DNA of 64,000 nt from BQJD01 sp964350265. GTDB taxonomy: Bacteria; Pseudomonadota; Gammaproteobacteria; Arenicellales; CAJQKF01. Made by a program: the position numbers and the translations under genes. Under the pieces are notes generated by a model. That model made no database searches and was not told the origin of the DNA. It worked only from the letters and a program-made list of their open reading frames with translations. Of the stretch, positions 62,358-64,000 are shown piece after piece (the stretch's first letter is position 1; every line of letters begins with the position of its first letter). The stretch is taken from NCBI GenBank assembly GCA_964350265.1, contig CAYGJZ010000006.1, positions 22,802 through 86,801 on the forward strand. The letters run 5' to 3'.

Positions 62358-63229
62358 AGGAACAACCGCCCGACGTCGGGGTTCTCGAGCAACTCGTCGC
62401 CACGGCCGGCGATGGAGGTCTGGCCGGAGACCAGCACGTAGCCAAGGTCGGCGAACTCCAGTCCCTTCTTGGCGTTCTGCTCGACCATGATGATGGTCTT
62501 GCCCTCGTTGTGCTGCAGGTCGCCGAGGATGTCGAACACCATGTCGATGAACCGCGGTTCCAGGCCGATGGAAGGCTCGTCCACCAGCAGGACTTCCGGG
62601 TTCATGACCAGTGCACGGGAGATCTCCAGCAGTCGGCGTTCACCGCCGGACAGCACCTTGGCCTGCTTCTTGCGCCGCTCGGCGAGTCGGTCGTACTTCT
62701 CGAACACCCGTTCGGCGGCCTCGTGGGCCTCCCGCGGGGTGTCCATCAGGTAGCCGCCCATCCACAGGTTTTCCTCCACCGTCATGTCCGGGAACACCGA
62801 CTTGTCCTGCAGGATGTAGGCAATGCCGGCGCGCCGCAGCTTCTGGTTGGACGTCATGTGCGTCACGTCCTGGCGACTGTTGCCCTGGCCGACGCTGATG
62901 GTGCCCGAGAAGATCCGGTTGAAGCCGAACACGGCATGCAGGATGGTGGACTTGCCGGCGCCGTTGGGGCCGATCAGGCACAACGACTGTCCCTTGCCCA
63001 CCCGCAGGTTGAACTGGTGGAGAATCTCCATCTTGCCGTAGCCGGCGACGAGGTCGTCGATGCGCACGTAGGGTTCGCCGTCGCACAGGGCGTCCAGCGC
63101 CTCGTTGGAGACGCCGCTGCCCAGCTTCGCGGCCTGCTCGATGACATCTTCGACCGAGATCACCGTGTCCACGCTGCCGCCGTGGTAGCCGGTGGACTTG
63201 CGCGGGCCGTTTGACTCTTGTTCGCTCAT
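62348..63229 (-). CDS. livF: Branched-chain amino-acid-type ABC transporter ATPase, second (LivF-like), with N-terminal extension
   Basis: 293-aa ABC ATPase. The core begins at about residue 54 (YVRIDDLVAGYGKMEIL): Walker A GPNGAGKSTILHAVFG, LivF-like IAYILQDKSVFPDMTVEENL, signature LSGGERRLLEISRALVM, Walker B VLLVDEPSIGLEP. Normal LivF proteins are about 235 aa and start directly with the core; the ~53-residue hydrophilic extension with HGGSVDTVISVEDVIEQAA is unusual. It lies 16 bp downstream of livG on the minus strand. The permease genes and binding protein must lie beyond the window end. Substrate may be an amino acid, urea, amide or, given the context, a sulfonate. Confidence 0.88.
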   Translation of the reverse strand: MSEQESNGPRKSTGYHGGSVDTVISVEDVIEQAAKLGSGVSNEALDALCDGEPYVRIDDLVAGYGKMEILHQFNLRVGKGQSLCLIGPNGAGKSTILHAVFGFNRIFSGTISVGQGNSRQDVTHMTSNQKLRRAGIAYILQDKSVFPDMTVEENLWMGGYLMDTPREAHEAAERVFEKYDRLAERRKKQAKVLSGGERRLLEISRALVMNPEVLLVDEPSIGLEPRFIDMVFDILGDLQHNEGKTIIMVEQNAKKGLEFADLGYVLVSGQTSIAGRGDELLENPDVGRLFLGG

Positions 63230-63245
63230 GGTGTGTTCCTGATCG

Positions 63246-63992
63246 TCAGTGAGCGCCGAGGTAGGCGTCGATGACCCGTTGGTCGTTCTGGATGTCGTCC
63301 GGCGAGCCGTAGGCCAGCATCTCGCCGTGGGCCAGGCAGTAGATGCTTTCCGCCAGGTTCATGATCACGCGCATGTTGTGCTCGATCACGAACAGGGTGA
63401 TGCCGAACTCGCTGTTGGCTCGCTTGAGCCGGTCGATCAGGCCGTTGATCAAGGTCGGATTGATGCCCGCGGTGGGTTCGTCGAGCAGCAGCACCTTGGG
63501 GTCGTTCATCAACGCCATGGCGAACTCCAGCAGCTTCTGCTGGCCGAAGGACAGGTCCCCGGAGATCAGGTGCCGCTTCTGGTAGAGACCGACGAACTCC
63601 AGCAGGTGCTCGGCCTTGTCCATGGTCTCCGGCGTAAAGCGGGTGAACATGTCGAAGAACTTCGCATTGCGGTGCGGAACCGAGATCAACATGTTCTGCA
63701 CGCAGTCCATTTTCGAGTAGATGCGGGTCTGCTGGAAGGTGCGCAGCATGCCCAGGCGGGCGATCTTCTGCACCTTCAACTTCGAGATCTCCCGACCCTG
63801 GAAGCGAATCGAGCCGGAATCGATGGGATGGTAGCCGACGATGGAGTTGAACAACGTGGTCTTGCCAGAACCGTTCGGCCCGATCAGGCCGGTGATCTTT
63901 CCCTCCGGCACGCTCAGGCTGATGTCCTTGTTCGCGACCACGCCACCATAGGCCTTGGAGACGTCGGCAAGTTCAATCAGTGACTCGTTCAT
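63246..63992 (-). CDS. livG: Branched-chain amino-acid-type ABC transporter ATPase, first (LivG-like)
   Basis: 248-aa ABC ATPase starting MNESLIELADVSKAYGGVVA. Walker A GPNGSGKTTLFNSIVG (near residue 40), LivG-type LGMLRTFQQTRIYSKM, signature LSFGQQKLLEFAMALM, Walker B VLLLDEPTAGINP and the switch histidine in FVIEHNMRVIMNLAE. It pairs with the LivF-like protein to power a HAAT-family importer. The start is complete inside the window, 8 bp from the end; upstream genes are not visible. Confidence 0.92.
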   Translation of the reverse strand: MNESLIELADVSKAYGGVVANKDISLSVPEGKITGLIGPNGSGKTTLFNSIVGYHPIDSGSIRFQGREISKLKVQKIARLGMLRTFQQTRIYSKMDCVQNMLISVPHRNAKFFDMFTRFTPETMDKAEHLLEFVGLYQKRHLISGDLSFGQQKLLEFAMALMNDPKVLLLDEPTAGINPTLINGLIDRLKRANSEFGITLFVIEHNMRVIMNLAESIYCLAHGEMLAYGSPDDIQNDQRVIDAYLGAH

Positions 63993-64000
63993 GCGCCCGC

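Overview
The window is a contiguous piece of a GC-rich (roughly 65-70 % by eye) proteobacterial genome, almost certainly a gammaproteobacterial sulfur oxidiser. The evidence is the oxidative-type dissimilatory sulfite reductase operon (dsrEFH and dsrL present, in the order known from Allochromatium vinosum) together with gammaproteobacterial housekeeping genes (ettA, ttcA, gluQ, rimO, prfC, ppsR, ubiK, yciB). Four runs of exactly 100 N mark scaffold joins. One of them, in dsrC, is flanked by an identical 55-bp repeat and is an assembly artefact; the other three hide real sequence. No tRNA, rRNA, insertion sequence, prophage or CRISPR array was found.

Layout. 1-12209: dsrA(partial)-B-E-F-H-C-M-K-L-J-O-P-N-R on the plus strand, one tightly packed operon. 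12374-17214: rimK, an aspartoacylase-like deacylase, a trans-sulfuration-type PLP enzyme (gapped), a HAD phosphatase and a PA0069-type radical SAM protein. 17203-18590 (minus): glutathione S-transferase and a voltage-gated K+ channel behind a leader that carries an intrinsic terminator. 18887-29685: ubiK, ettA, ppsA (minus) divergent from ppsR-rimO, a tiny minus-strand gene, prfC, a SleB-type hydrolase, a small cytochrome c and gluQ. 29682-31816 (minus): M18 aminopeptidase and ttcA. 31917-35010: a large AsmA-like protein (gapped). 35055-36016 (minus): thioesterase and GNAT acetyltransferase. 36140-38965: TRAP transporter dctPQM. 38962-43423: two small envelope proteins, an AI-2E-family transporter, a PEP mutase/isocitrate lyase-family enzyme, yciB and a TPR protein. 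43452-47638 (minus): RND efflux pair. 47655-53418: small membrane protein, M24 creatinase-like protein, polysaccharide deacetylase, DAHP synthase, ATP sulfurylase (sat) and an EEP-family phosphatase. 53430-56092 (minus): Trm112-like protein, fatty-acid-hydroxylase-type protein and an Asp-rich secreted protein. 56386-58001: FKBP isomerase and an EamA transporter.

58035-62336 is the most interesting accessory block: a GntR/UTRA regulator divergent from suyA-suyB-slcC-comC, i.e. a predicted (R)/(S)-3-sulfolactate pathway giving pyruvate plus sulfite. Its promoter (TTGACA-17-TATAGT) starts 3 bp after a perfect 34-bp palindrome that looks like the operator. A convergent branched-chain-amino-acid-type ABC ATPase pair (livF with an unusual N-terminal extension, livG) ends the window.

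How it fits together: rDsrAB and its partners make sulfite in the cytoplasm from sulfane sulfur carried by DsrEFH/DsrC. Sat can finish sulfite oxidation through APS (aprBA is not in this window). The sulfolactate module would release sulfite into the same pool while feeding pyruvate to carbon metabolism, with ppsA/ppsR at the pyruvate-PEP node.
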